A DNA stretch of 64,000 bases from Spinactinospora alkalitolerans (GCF_013408795.1 NZ_JACCCC010000001.1:5518001-5582000), one strand, 5' to 3'; numbered from the stretch's first letter, positions 34,901 to 43,036 are shown. Program-made: numbers and translations. Notes: generated by a model not told the origin, from the sequence alone.

Positions 34901-36292
34901 GACGGCCTGCTCCAGGCCTTCGAGGTTGACCCTGGTGACGCTCTCGCGCGGCGCCAGGGTGGTGGGGACGGGTTCGGGGACCTCGCCGAGGGCCGCGGTG
35001 CCGATGCCCGAGGCACGGGCGGAGGCGCTCGTCTGGGCGTGCAACTGCTGCAGGCCGGCGAGCCGGCGGTCGATGGCCGCGATGTCGGCGGCGAGCCGCT
35101 CCTCGGCGTGGCGTTCGGTGGTGAGGGCGTGCCCCGCCGCGGCCCAGGCCGCCTCGGCCGCGCGGATGTAGGCGGTGACGGCCGCGTAGCGGGCCTGCTG
35201 CTCGGAGTCGGCGGGGGCCGGTCCGCCGGGGTCGCCGGCGTCCAGCGTCGCGGCGTCGGAGGCGGCGGTGTCGCGGGTGCGGCGCAGCCGGTCGCGCTCC
35301 TCCTGGACGGCGCTCTCCGTGGCGACGAGGGTGTCGAGTTCGGTCTCCAGGCGCGCCACCTCGGCGTCGCGCCGGGCGTAGGCCTCGATCTGCTCGCGCA
35401 CGGCGCCGGCCTGGCCGCGCAGGGCGCCGTGCAGGTAGCGGCGGTAGTCGCCGAGGAAGTCCTCGACCTGGTCGCGGGCCGCGCGCAGGGCGGTGAGCCG
35501 GGCGCGGGCGGAGTCGAGGTCGGTGATGTTGCGGGCGACCTCGTCCAGGACGGCCTCGTCCATGGGGGGCAGCGCCTCGGCCAGGACGGACACGAGTTCA
35601 CCCGCCTCCAGGCGCTCGCCGATGGTGGGGCGGCGCAGCCGGTACAGCAGGTGGACGAGGTTGCGGTAGCGCACGGGGTCGTCGAGGCCGAACAGCTCCC
35701 GCATGACCCGGGTCCGGTAGGCGACGGCGGTGTCGTAGCAGTTGTCCGGGCCGACCTCGGCGCGCAGCCGTTCGATCGACAGCGGGCGGCCGTCGGTGAC
35801 GAGGTCGAGGTCGGTGCCGACCCTGCGCTCGGTGACGAAGAGGACGGAGCGGGCCTCGGCCGCGGAGACCGAGGCGGTGATGGCCGCTCCGAGGGTGCGC
35901 CACCGCTGCTCGCCGCCGTCGCCGCGCCCGGTGAACTCCACCCACAGGTAGCCGAGGACGGTGTCGGGGGCGGTCTCGTCGCCCTCGTCCGCGCCGCCGT
36001 CGGCCTCGGGCGCGGAGCGGCCCTCCAGCATCAGCCAGCGCAGGCTGGTGCGGCTGGTGCCGGTGGTGTCGAGGCGCCGGGAGTCGCCGTCGAGCAGGAA
36101 GGGCAGCAGCATCTCCAGCGCCTTGGACTTGCCCGCGCCGTTGCGGCCGCGCAGCAGCAGGCGGCCGTCGGCGAACTGGAAGACGTGGTCGTCGTACTGC
36201 CAGACGTTGTGGACGCCCGCGCGGTTCAGCCGGTAGCGGCTGGGGCGCGCGGGTTCGGGGGACGCGTCCGCGGTCTGCCCGGCGTCGGTCAT
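31907..36292 (-). CDS. Wadjet type II-like JetC, SMC/SbcC-like ATPase (TIGR02680 family)
   Basis: The 1461-aa protein begins MTDAGQTADASPEPARPSRY, followed by the family signature HNVWQYDDHVF and Walker A GRNGAGKSK near residues 49-57. Long Arg/Glu/Ala-rich coiled-coil stretches fill the middle. Signature ALSQGEQRVIAY lies near residue 1345 and Walker B LILLDDAFAKVD near residue 1385. ATG at 36292 has GGAGGAGG upstream; the frame is open further but that is not coding. JetC is the SMC motor of the anti-plasmid Wadjet complex, also called MksB. It appears intact. Partners are JetB and truncated JetA upstream; no JetD follows. Confidence 0.85.
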   Translation of the reverse strand: MTDAGQTADASPEPARPSRYRLNRAGVHNVWQYDDHVFQFADGRLLLRGRNGAGKSKALEMLLPFLLDGDSRRLDTTGTSRTSLRWLMLEGRSAPEADGGADEGDETAPDTVLGYLWVEFTGRGDGGEQRWRTLGAAITASVSAAEARSVLFVTERRVGTDLDLVTDGRPLSIERLRAEVGPDNCYDTAVAYRTRVMRELFGLDDPVRYRNLVHLLYRLRRPTIGERLEAGELVSVLAEALPPMDEAVLDEVARNITDLDSARARLTALRAARDQVEDFLGDYRRYLHGALRGQAGAVREQIEAYARRDAEVARLETELDTLVATESAVQEERDRLRRTRDTAASDAATLDAGDPGGPAPADSEQQARYAAVTAYIRAAEAAWAAAGHALTTERHAEERLAADIAAIDRRLAGLQQLHAQTSASARASGIGTAALGEVPEPVPTTLAPRESVTRVNLEGLEQAVEREPVSGVDLAALRSRLAGLHDRLGHADDRAAEREHTVEALHGRALALEAAERRETALADEAEWGDGHVERARERERTAIEAVRAASADYAARVREWCGSLRSAAPTEDLADPLDALEQRVELPLDDALRVVDAETPAEIVRDAHAVVDPLLEELRARRDTALGEERELAAELDELSERKAGGIDHVAAPPQPWATAPRDPAAGAPFYLAVDFADGLGAAERAGLEAALEAGGLLSGWLTADGAVIDPATRDLLLSPGEPVGGRTLLDVLKPVGPPGSGIDSGAVTALLTSVRLEPSHTGEPPRTGEEPGARLHGGGTTRPAESSVGLDGRWRLGVASGSHRKAAPEYIGEAARAETRERHRAKIDRRIAIAEALLAEAGERRGDIERRHETLVGIARSVPSAAGLIAAWAALDNAREWLAAANRDHAAARRAAETARATTLELRADLTGPAQEHALPTGREELAAVRTALGLLRVRIAAAHRDLEVLAGLLEDYRLHAGEWERARADRVAAEDAGTAAIGDMITVRRETELTDRARAAAPEQIETAVTEVRARARAADDGLPELERAARGARDDRIAAETRHDTALRERAEQAHRALAVGAALRAMLADADGGVDTALLDAAGLAALAGDEGPVADHDAAEAAEDGAGELAKRVQTLDALVTAVETGLDPDPEADVDNSGILRRREELHRLLAASDTAGARTELTEPAGVKRVTVHDDDGSHDITAYAQRLRRAITEAEETAAVREEEAYERHLLGELAGHLSRQINEARALISTMNEVFGEVTTSQGLGVRLDWRLAPDADEDISAVVPLLDRPAENRTRVETTRLRDALRRCIEAIRRLDPTATGGAQLRAALDYRSWFAFSVYVTDAAHPERERRLTHRTALSQGEQRVIAYLVLFAAAAAQFGALAEHAPHAPRLILLDDAFAKVDEPTHGRLLGLLVELDLDFVLTSERLWGCFSSVPSLHIYECLRDPAEPGIATLHFTWDGTRRRLVGV

Positions 36293-36455
36293 CGGCCCTC
36301 CTCCGCTGCGTGCCGCTCGTGGTCGTCGCCCCGCCGGGGGATCGCCCGCCGGCGGTCCTGCCATTCTCCCGGATCCCGGGGGTGCGCCGGGCCCCGTCCA
36401 CAGGCCGCGGACGGAGGGCCGCACCGGTGACCGGGGCGATCGGGCCGATCCCGGT

Positions 36456-37703
36456 TCACCGCCGCTCCTCTGAGCCGTCCCGCGCGCTCCCGCCGCCCGC
36501 GGCCGGCGCCGCGTACCGCGCCGCCGCGGCCAGCAGCCGCCAGCCCTCGAACGGCGCCCCCTCCCCCGGAGGACCGCCCCGGTCCATGAGCCGGGTGCGC
36601 AGGAGCAGGTCCAGGACCCGATCGGCGAGGTCCTCGGCGTCGGGCAGATGGCTGAGGGCGGTGCGCGACCAGCGGCGCTGCGCGTCCGCGCCGGCGACCT
36701 CGGCCAGCTCGGCGCCGAGGAGGTCGGCGGGGACGTCCACCGCGTGGGCCGGGCCCGCGGAGGGGCCGAGCTCGGCGGCGAGCCGCCCGATGAGCACCAG
36801 GGCGGTCCGGCCGACGGGGTCGGCGCTGGGGAACGCAGCGGGGCGGTCGGCGCCGCGGGCGTCGGAGGCGCCGTCGTCGGGCATGACCAGGGCGACGCCC
36901 TCGGCCCGGATCTCGGCGTCGCAGCCGAGCAGTTCGCCCAGCTCGGCGACCGCCCGCCACTGGTGGTGGCCGAGCCGCTCGCGCCGCCGCTCGTCGAGAT
37001 CGGCCCGGTAGACGACGGCGGTCTCGGCGAGCAGCCTGCGGACGGTGAGCTCGGCGGCGCCCGCGTCGTCGGAGGCGGTGTCGCCCCGCACGGCCGCGGT
37101 GAAGGCGGGAGGATCCGGGGCCGAGTGCGGGGGATGGGCGAGGACGAGGCGGGCGACCTCGTGGTCGACGCCGAACCACACCTCTTCGGCGGGGTCGGTG
37201 ACGTAGTCGGCGAGGGCGCCCCCGCGCTCGGTGATCGCACCCCACCGGATCAGGTGGCGCAGTGCCGCGACGAACCCGCGGCGTTCGCTCATCCGGTCCC
37301 GCGGATCGAGGTCCAGGCCGGCCTCCTCCGCCGCCGCCCGCACGTCCTCGGCGAGCCTCGACAGCGGCAGCCGCGCCGGCGCCTCGGCGAGGGCGGCCAG
37401 GGCGAGGGCGAGGTAGGTGTAGGCCCGCGGGGTGAAGTGGGCCCCGCTGGCGCGGGTCAGGGGGGTCGCGACGGCGTCGACCAGTCCCGTCTTGACCAGC
37501 CTGGCGTGGTCTGCGGCCACGGTGAGGCGGTAGCCGAGGACCCGCTGGAAGCGCTGGACCAGCCAGTCGGAGTGCGTGCGGACCAGCGCGAAGTCCTCGG
37601 GGTGGCTGCGGGCGGTGACGAGCGGGTCGGCGAGGAGCCGCCGGGCCGCCGCCTGCCGTTCCACGGTGAGCGCGATGTCCTCGTTTCCGGACCTGACCGC
37701 CAT
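36456..37703 (-). CDS. Wadjet type II-like JetB (DUF2398 / TIGR02678 family)
   Basis: The 415-aa product resembles the DUF2398 family. It begins MAVRSGNEDIALTVERQAAA and contains PEDFALVRTHSDWLVQRFQR and the winged-helix-like ALRHLIRWGAITERGG. Members are kleisin-accessory (MksE/JetB-like) subunits that dock on the SMC protein. Length is normal, so it looks intact. It lies 163 nt upstream of jetC and 108 nt downstream of the jetA-like fragment. Family assignment is from memory of the sequence pattern. Confidence 0.78.
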   Translation of the reverse strand: MAVRSGNEDIALTVERQAAARRLLADPLVTARSHPEDFALVRTHSDWLVQRFQRVLGYRLTVAADHARLVKTGLVDAVATPLTRASGAHFTPRAYTYLALALAALAEAPARLPLSRLAEDVRAAAEEAGLDLDPRDRMSERRGFVAALRHLIRWGAITERGGALADYVTDPAEEVWFGVDHEVARLVLAHPPHSAPDPPAFTAAVRGDTASDDAGAAELTVRRLLAETAVVYRADLDERRRERLGHHQWRAVAELGELLGCDAEIRAEGVALVMPDDGASDARGADRPAAFPSADPVGRTALVLIGRLAAELGPSAGPAHAVDVPADLLGAELAEVAGADAQRRWSRTALSHLPDAEDLADRVLDLLLRTRLMDRGGPPGEGAPFEGWRLLAAAARYAAPAAGGGSARDGSEERR

Positions 37704-37811
37704 GGGTGTGCGTCACCTCCCTGGGCTCGCGGGGGTCGTCGATCGCCGGGTCGTCGTCCTATGGTGCCGGGGCGGCACCGCGCGCGGCCACCGGAGGGGC
37801 TCGGTGCGTCG

Positions 37812-38588
37812 TCATGCCGGGCGCACCAGCCGGAGCCCGGAGTGCCGTCCGGCCGGGTCGGGGCCGGAGAGGAGGTCGGCGCCGGCCGGCGCTCCGTCCT
37901 CGGGGGCCGGCTCCTGCCGGGCGTAGGACGTCACCTGCAGGCGCAGCCCCTCCAGCACGAGGTCCCCGCCGGACTCGCTCAAGGTGATCGACGCGTCGGG
38001 GACGCGCCGGACGTGCAGTCGGATGTCGAGTTCGAGGTCGCCGGCCGAGACGGCGTCGGTGATGGCGTCGCCGGAGCCGAGGGCCGCGGTGAGCAGTTCC
38101 ATGAGCACCTGCAGCGCGGCGTCGGACAGGTGCAGGCGGTCGTCGCCGCCGGTGGGTTCGGCGAGCAGGCGGCGCACCTCCTGCGCCGCGGAGCGGCGCC
38201 AGTGGGCCGCGGCCTCCGCGGCGTCGCGCAGCCGGGCCTGCTGCTCGCTGTGGTCATCGACGGGGGCGACCGACCCCGCGCCGACCGGGTGCGCGGCCGC
38301 CGCGCCGACCGCGGGCGCGTCCCACCAACTGGCGGTCGCGGCGACGGCCTCCTCGCCCGTGCCGCTCAGGTGCCGGGCCGGGTGTACGGCGAACGCGGCG
38401 GTGAAGACCTCGTGCGCCGACGCCGCGTCGGCGCCCTCGAACCAGGCGGCCAGGCGCAGCAGCGCGGCCCGGCCGTGCCGGGGCACCGGCCGCTCCGCGC
38501 CGTCCGCGGCACCGGCCGCGAACGCGGCACGGGCCGTCTCGGGTCGGCCGGGACGGGCCGCCGTCGCCTGGTTCGCTGAATCACCCAC
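37812..38588 (-). CDS. JetA-like protein (DUF2397 / TIGR02677), N-terminally truncated
   Basis: The 258-aa protein matches the C-terminal half of DUF2397: ALLRLAAWFEGADAASAHE, AFAVHPARHLSGTG, ASWWDAPAV and VDDHSEQQARL are typical landmarks. Full-length members are about 490-500 aa, with an N-terminal winged-helix half that is missing here. The GTG start (38588) has no good ribosome-binding site. Upstream sequence (38589-38820) shows no trace of the missing half and leads into repeat R4. Deletion is the likely cause. Alternatively this lineage uses a short JetA. The frame is intact, so I call it a CDS. Confidence 0.65.
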   Translation of the reverse strand: MGDSANQATAARPGRPETARAAFAAGAADGAERPVPRHGRAALLRLAAWFEGADAASAHEVFTAAFAVHPARHLSGTGEEAVAATASWWDAPAVGAAAAHPVGAGSVAPVDDHSEQQARLRDAAEAAAHWRRSAAQEVRRLLAEPTGGDDRLHLSDAALQVLMELLTAALGSGDAITDAVSAGDLELDIRLHVRRVPDASITLSESGGDLVLEGLRLQVTSYARQEPAPEDGAPAGADLLSGPDPAGRHSGLRLVRPA

Positions 38589-38821
38589 AACTCAGCAGAC
38601 TAAAGACCCCGCGCCGCTCCCGTGCCCAAAATCGGGCGACAGCGCCCGGCCCGCACCCTTGAAGACACCGGATGAACTGCGGTTTCTCCCCGCGCCCCGG
38701 GTTTTGATTCACTCCCGACCGAGTCGGGGCCGCACCGGGGGCCGGGGCGTGCGCGGCCTCGGCCACCGGGAGATGTCAGGCCAGCCCCAGAAGGGCGTGA
38801 AGAGAGCATTGACCGGGTTTT

Positions 38822-39082
38822 GAACCCCCCGACTCCGGAGGGGGTTCGCGCGGGTGCGGTTCTCTCGCGCGGCCGAAGGCTCATTGAGGTGAACGTCGCA
38901 CCCGTGCGCGAAGCGGACCCGTCGCCTTGGGCGCGCACCGACACCGCGGTTTCGGTCTGGAGCACAAGGGCATCCGGTGTGCTTCACGCGGAGCCGGGGA
39001 CCTCGAGGACACGGGCCTGCGGCCACACGGCGGGCCGCCCGTTCACCGCGGACCCTTGCGGCCGAGGTTCACGGCCCCCGAT
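38822..39082. repeat. Family A interspersed repeat, copy R4 (diverged)
   Basis: The + core at 38852-38903 keeps CTCTCGCGCGGCCGAAGG, but its arms are GGGTGCG and CGCACCC instead of GGGCGAT/ATCGCCC, so both sides changed together. The spacer has GGGCGCGCACCGACACC and GGTTTCGGTCTGG. The inverted core is degenerate (GGGCCTGCGGCCACACGG near 39013). The tail ends TTCACGGCCCCC. The 230 nt between it and the jetA fragment show nothing recognisable. Confidence 0.7.
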
Positions 39083-39141
39083 GGCCGAGGCGAGCGGGTG
39101 AGGCGGTCCGGCCGCCGCGGGCGGCAGGGCGCCACACGCCC

Positions 39142-39729
39142 CTACGACCCCTGGGGCAGGATGAGCCGGCCGCCGTCGGAGCGCTCCATCTTCTCGCGCA
39201 TCTCCTCCGGCAGCTCCCCCGACCCGCCCACGGTGTACTCGGTGAAGTAGAGCCTGCCGTCGACCTCCTCGGGCTCGTCGAGCGTGACGGTCACCTCGTA
39301 GGGGTCCTCCCCGCAGTCCGGCAGGCACCAGGTGCCCGACAGGTCCCCCCGCGCCGTCGCCGACTCCCGTTCCCAGGAGCGCCACTCCAGGTCGTTGAAC
39401 GTGGTGAACTCCGAGGCGACCAGCCCTTCGGGCCTCCTGTCGTCCTCGCCCCGCTCGTTGCCGTGGGTGTTGTAGACGAAGACCTCGGCCGCGGCGCCGT
39501 CCGCTCCGCCTGCCGCGTCCTCCTGCCCGTCCTCCTCGGCGCCCCCGCCGTCCTCCTCGGTGCCTTCGGTGGTGCCGTCCTCCGCGTCCGCCGTGGCGGA
39601 GCCGCCGGGGTCGGGGCTCGCGGGCGGGGACTCCTCCATCGATCCGGAGCGCGATTCGTCGTCCTGCCCGCCGCAGCCCGCGAGCAGGACGAGCGAGCAG
39701 AGCACTCCGGCGACGTGCGTCGATCTCAT
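39142..39729 (-). CDS. Small secreted lipoprotein of unknown function
   Basis: The 195-aa lipoprotein has a signal peptide MRSTHVAGVLCSLVLLAGC with lipidated Cys19. A Glu/Asp/Gly-rich low-complexity linker covers about residues 25-85. A compact C-terminal domain includes EVFVYNTHGN, LSGTWCLPDCGEDPYEVTV (one CxxxC pair) and YFTEYTVGGSGELP. The ATG at 39729 has an excellent AGGGAGGT site. The frame runs 46 codons further upstream without a better start. It stands alone between R4 and the secreted-peptide operon terminator. Confidence 0.75.
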   Translation of the reverse strand: MRSTHVAGVLCSLVLLAGCGGQDDESRSGSMEESPPASPDPGGSATADAEDGTTEGTEEDGGGAEEDGQEDAAGGADGAAAEVFVYNTHGNERGEDDRRPEGLVASEFTTFNDLEWRSWERESATARGDLSGTWCLPDCGEDPYEVTVTLDEPEEVDGRLYFTEYTVGGSGELPEEMREKMERSDGGRLILPQGS

Positions 39730-39855
39730 GGTGACCTCCCTTGGTGATGAACCGCCCGAGCCGGCCGATATCACTGTGAGCAACCCTAGGCAGGAGTCGA
39801 CCGCCCGCAGGAGAACGACGCGCGCACCACCTGGGCATTCCTCCGACACGGAAGA

Positions 39856-39896
39856 ATCCCCCGGCACCGTCGTTTCACACGACGGTGCCGGGGGAT
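39856..39896 (-). terminator. Terminator after the secreted cysteine-pair operon
   Basis: An 18-bp stem (ATCCCCCGGCACCGTCGT with its complement) surrounds a 5-nt loop, 72 nt downstream of the stop at 39969. Confidence 0.88.
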
Positions 39897-39968
39897 CCCC
39901 GAACAGGCCGGTCGGTCTTTCGCGCCGGGACGGCGACGGGTCAGCGGCGCCGTCCCGGGCTCCGCCGA

Positions 39969-40298
39969 TCAGCGGCCGCGGTGGTGGCCGTAGCCGTCCG
40001 GTTCCTCGTCCTCCCCGTCGTCCTCCGGGTCGTCCGCCCCCTTGCCGCCGTCCCTCTCGGGGACGGCGTCCATCGCCTCATCGGAGCTGAGGCTCATGTC
40101 GGGGCCGTTGACGCATTCCCCGGTGGTCTGCGGCGACAGGGCCGGTACGGCGACGATCTCGGCGTTGCAGACCTGAACCGGAGCGATCTGCAGGTTCTGG
40201 TCGAACGGCTGCTCGTGGGCCTGCGCCGGAGCAGCCGTGAGCACCAGGCCCAGCACGGCGCCGGCGATCAGTCCGGCGGCGGTCGGCTCGCGCGGCAT
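39969..40298 (-). CDS. Small secreted protein with a conserved cysteine pair, longer paralog
   Basis: The 109-aa product has a signal peptide (MPREPTAAGLIAGAVLGLVL, cleavage after AQA), then NLQIAPVQVCNAEIVAVPAL and a second Cys in TGECVNGP. A Asp/Glu/Gly-rich charged tail ends HHRGR. The core is nearly identical to the upstream protein. Two cysteines about 20 residues apart recall short chaplins (surface amyloids), but the chaplin consensus is not met. AGGAG overlaps the stop codon of the upstream gene, so translation is coupled. Confidence 0.75.
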   Translation of the reverse strand: MPREPTAAGLIAGAVLGLVLTAAPAQAHEQPFDQNLQIAPVQVCNAEIVAVPALSPQTTGECVNGPDMSLSSDEAMDAVPERDGGKGADDPEDDGEDEEPDGYGHHRGR

Positions 40299-40309
40299 CA
40301 GGGCGGCTC

Positions 40310-40528
40310 CTAGTCGAGGTTGGTGTTGACCGGGCCGTTGTTGCAGTCGCCGGTGCTCTGCGGCGACAGGGCCGGTACGGCGACGATCTCGGCGTTGCAG
40401 ACCTGGACCGGAGCGCCCTGCACGTTCTGGTTGAACTGCTGGTCGGCGGCCTGGGCCGGACCGGCTATGAGCGCCGCGCCCAGGGCGGCACCGGCGATGA
40501 GACCGACAGCGGTCAGCTTCTTGAGCAT
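40310..40528 (-). CDS. Small secreted protein with a conserved cysteine pair, short paralog
   Basis: The 72-aa product begins MLKKLTAVGLIAGAALGAAL with a signal peptide ending GPAQA. The mature peptide is about 47 residues with VQVCNAEIVAVPALSPQ and TGDCNNGP. I chose the ATG at 40528, with GGGGGA upstream. It is the first gene of a two-gene operon; its TAG stop forms part of the next ribosome-binding site. A disulfide and surface function are plausible. Function is not known. Confidence 0.78.
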   Translation of the reverse strand: MLKKLTAVGLIAGAALGAALIAGPAQAADQQFNQNVQGAPVQVCNAEIVAVPALSPQSTGDCNNGPVNTNLD

Positions 40529-40555
40529 AATTTCCCCCGGGAAATCAAATGGCAA

Positions 40556-41007
40556 GATTCAACATTGACGCAGACTGACGCCAATGCCCGCGGTGGACTG
40601 CGTCGATCATCGACGGCACACCGATTTCTGTCAACGCCGGAACGGAAAGAAATCAGTATGTCCACTTCGCCCGCTGCGACATTCCGGATAATGCGGCACC
40701 GAATGGCGATTGAACGTATTCGGGGATTTCCCGCCATTGCCGAGACCCGCAGAAGCCGCGTTGGGCCGGTCCGCCGGTGCGGATGCGGCGGATCCGGCCC
40801 CCTGCCCGCCGATCTTGGCCTTGTGGACCCTAAAGACATTGCAATAATCCCGACAAGGCCGAGATCGCCGAGAGAAGCACCGCAAGACGGACATCGTGTG
40901 CGCCCGCCCGGATCCGCCGCCGCTTTAAGGACCACCCGTCGTCCGGCAGCGAGCAGGGCCGCACAGCAGACAGCAGCCGCCTGCCGGCCCGCCCGATTTC
41001 TGCGGAC
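40556..41007. other. Gene-free region, lower GC than surroundings
   Basis: About 450 nt with noticeably more A+T than neighbouring sequence (for example GGAAAGAAATCAGTATG at 40638-40654). An ATG at 40652 opens a 125-codon frame, but its codon third positions do not show the strong GC bias of real genes here and it has no recognisable motifs. I see no supported gene. It is the upstream region of the secreted-peptide operon and may hold its promoter. Confidence 0.4.
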
Positions 41008-41133
41008 CTCATCGAGCTTCGACTACTGAGTTCGCGGGATGAGAAGGATTCTCCGGGCTTGGACCTACTGTGCCGCCGGCGCTACGCGCACTGCGACGGC
41101 CAACCCTCTGCGCGAACCCGATCGTCAGACATC
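41008..41133. repeat. Family B 126-nt interspersed repeat, copy B1
   Basis: Read on the minus strand it starts GATGTCTGACGATCGGGTTC, passes through GCCGTCGCAGTGCGCG and GCCGGCGGCACAGTAGGTCC, and ends AGCTCGATGAG. GTTCGCG near one end pairs with CGCGAAC near the other. It is about 80-85 per cent identical to the copy at 51736-51862 by eye. Confidence 0.75.
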
Positions 41134-41224
41134 AGTCGGTACTCCGGGGCCGATGCGGATGTCGTCCCGCGCCGGATCACGTCACCGGGGCGACGGCGGC
41201 GGCCGGAGGAACCGGAGAGACGCG

Positions 41225-41264
41225 AACGGCCCCGCGCAGCGTTCTCGCCGGGCGCGGGGCCGTT
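41225..41264 (-). terminator. Terminator after tRNA-Tyr
   Basis: A perfect 13-bp stem (AACGGCCCCGCGC with its complement) and a 14-nt loop begin 5 nt past the tRNA 3' end. Confidence 0.8.
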
Positions 41265-41268
41265 GGTG

Positions 41269-41350
41269 TGGCAGGTCAAGGATTCGAACCTTGGAAGGCT
41301 GAGCCGGCGGATTTACAGTCCGCTCCCTTTGGCCACTCGGGCAACCTGCC
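41269..41350 (-). tRNA. tRNA-Tyr (GUA anticodon)
   Basis: The 82-nt class II tRNA has acceptor GGCAGGT/ACCTGCC, anticodon loop CTGTAAA (GUA), a long variable arm (CCGGCTCAGCCTT region) and T-loop GGTTCGAATCC. The discriminator A is followed by CACCA, so CCA is not directly encoded. Confidence 0.94.
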
Positions 41351-41611
41351 TGGATCGCGGCGACGTGGTGTCGGCGCATGAACGAGGATAGCGGACATCG
41401 GGCCCCGACACGAAATCGATTGTCCCGGACCCCCTGATCAGGCTCTGAGCAGGGAGTCCGCGCCGATCACGGCCGGGGAGGCGGGCACTTGGCTAAGCTC
41501 TGTCTCTGCCGCGGCCGCACCGCTCCTCCGGCGGCGGGCCGGCCGCGCCGACATCAGCCGACGACCGCCCCGGCAGGGGCGGTCCCTGAACCGCTTCGGG
41601 GGTACGAGCAC

Positions 41612-42109
41612 GTGGCAGCCGAATCCAGTTTTGACGTCGTGTCCAAGCTTGACCGGCAGGAGGTCGACAACGCGCTGAACCAGACGGCCAAGGAGCTCTC
41701 CCAACGCTTCGACTTCAAGGGCACCGGCTCCTCCATCGCGTGGTCCGGTGAGCAGGGCGTGGAGATCAAGGCGAACTCCGAGGGGCGAGCCAAAGCGGCC
41801 CTTGAGGTCTTCAAGGAGAAGCTGATCAAGCGCAACGTGTCGCTGAAGGCCATCGACCCCGCCGACGAGCCCAGGGTCTCGGGCAAGGAGTACCGCCTCC
41901 CGATCGCGCTGAAGGAGGGCATCTCCACCGAGGACGCCAAGAAGATCTCCAAGATCGTCCGCGACGCCTACCCCAAGGGCGTCAAGGCCCAGGTTCAGGG
42001 CGACGAACTGCGGGTCAGCTCCAAGAAGAAGGACGAGCTGCAGGCCATCATCGCGATGCTCAAGGAGAAGGACCTCGACATCGCGCTGCAGTTCGTCAAC
42101 TTCCGGTAG
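41612..42109 (+). CDS. yajQ: YajQ family nucleotide-binding protein (UPF0234)
   Basis: The 165-aa protein begins at GTG 41612 ([20 protein letters not shown]), the conserved family start. It contains [12 protein letters not shown] and ends [10 protein letters not shown], the usual C-terminus. YajQ proteins bind RNA/nucleotides, and a Xanthomonas homolog binds cyclic di-GMP. A GGGGGT purine run precedes the start. The longer upstream frame is non-coding. It is convergent with htpX, with a GC-rich hairpin (about 42125-42159) in the 63-nt gap. Confidence 0.93.
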   Translation: MAAESSFDVVSKLDRQEVDNALNQTAKELSQRFDFKGTGSSIAWSGEQGVEIKANSEGRAKAALEVFKEKLIKRNVSLKAIDPADEPRVSGKEYRLPIALKEGISTEDAKKISKIVRDAYPKGVKAQVQGDELRVSSKKKDELQAIIAMLKEKDLDIALQFVNFR

Positions 42110-42172
42110 GTCCTCGCGACGGGCCCGGGCGCCGGCGGGGACCGCCGCGGCCCCGGGCGCCCTCGTCCCCGG

Positions 42173-43036
42173 TCAGCCCAGGTCCCAGCGGTCCGCCGTC
42201 TCGCGGAGCCGACGGATGCGCTCGGTGGTGGGCGGGTGCGCGGCGAACAGCCGGCCCATCCCCTGGCAGGGGAACGGGTGGGCGATCATCAGGTGGGCCG
42301 AGGTGAGTAGGCCGCGTTCGGCGGGCAGCGGGTGGATCCGGGTGCCCACCTCGATCTTGCGCAGCGCGCCGGCCAGGCCGATCGGGTCGCCGGTGAGTCG
42401 CGCCGCGGCGTCGTCGGCCCGGAACTCACGGGTCCGGCCCACTCCCAGGTGGATCACCATGGCCGCCAGCGGGCCGACGGCCAGGAACAGCAGCCCGCTG
42501 AGCAGGCTCGGCACGTCCTCGTCCTCGGAGTCGCCCAGCGGCAGCAGCAGCGCCAGCGCCGTCAGCGACGTGATGATCATGGCGAGCATGGCCGCGACCG
42601 AGGAGACGAGGGTGTCGCCCTTGCGGATGTGCGCCAGTTCGTGCGCCAGGACGCCGCGCAGTTCGCGCTCGCTGAGCAGGCGCAGCAGGCCCGTGGTGCA
42701 GCAGACGACGGCGCGGCGCTGGCTGCGGCCGGTGGCGAACGCGTTGGGCGCCGACGTGGGCGACAGGTACAGCCTCGGCATGGGTTGGCGGGCCTCGGTG
42801 GCCAGCTCCCGCACGATCCGGTACAGCTCGGGCTGCTCGATCTCGCTGACGGGACGGGCGTGCATGGCCCTTAGGGTCATGGTGTCGCCGAAGAAGTAGA
42901 CCAGCCCGTTGACGGCGATCGCCGCGACCACGCCCAACTTCAGGCCCGCCGGGCCGCCGCACAGCCAGCAGACCAGCACGAGCACTCCCGAGAGTCCGGT
43001 GAGGAGGCCCACTGTGCGGAGCGTGTTGCGGTGCAC
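42173..43036 (-). CDS. htpX: Membrane zinc metalloprotease HtpX (M48 family)
   Basis: The 287-aa protein has two N-terminal membrane helices (TVGLLTGLSGVLVLVCWLCG and LGVVAAIAVNGLVYFFG). The zinc motif HELAH in GVLAHELAHIRKGD lies near residue 130 and the third ligand Glu in EFRADDAAA near residue 200, with two more helices between. HtpX degrades damaged membrane proteins. GTG start at 43036. It is transcribed away from the korAB leader region. Confidence 0.93.
   Translation of the reverse strand: MHRNTLRTVGLLTGLSGVLVLVCWLCGGPAGLKLGVVAAIAVNGLVYFFGDTMTLRAMHARPVSEIEQPELYRIVRELATEARQPMPRLYLSPTSAPNAFATGRSQRRAVVCCTTGLLRLLSERELRGVLAHELAHIRKGDTLVSSVAAMLAMIITSLTALALLLPLGDSEDEDVPSLLSGLLFLAVGPLAAMVIHLGVGRTREFRADDAAARLTGDPIGLAGALRKIEVGTRIHPLPAERGLLTSAHLMIAHPFPCQGMGRLFAAHPPTTERIRRLRETADRWDLG

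Noticed and set aside
29387-36430. A 2347-codon plus-strand frame opposite the ATPase and jetC genes
   Set aside because: It runs through repeat R3 and two real genes; Gly/Val/Arg-rich mirror translation without any motif.
36423-36460. GGTGACCGGGGCGATC near the jetB stop as another family A core
   Set aside because: Only the arm-like start is present; the CTCTCGCG and GGCCGAAGGCC parts are missing.
36293-37240. Upstream extension of the jetC frame (316 more codons)
   Set aside because: Overlaps jetB in another frame; the ATG at 36292 has a strong ribosome-binding site and the TIGR02680-type start.
40652-41029. Plus-strand ORF starting MSTSPAATFRIMRH
   Set aside because: Purine-rich upstream sequence looked tempting, but third-position GC is weak, no motifs were seen, and it runs into repeat B1.
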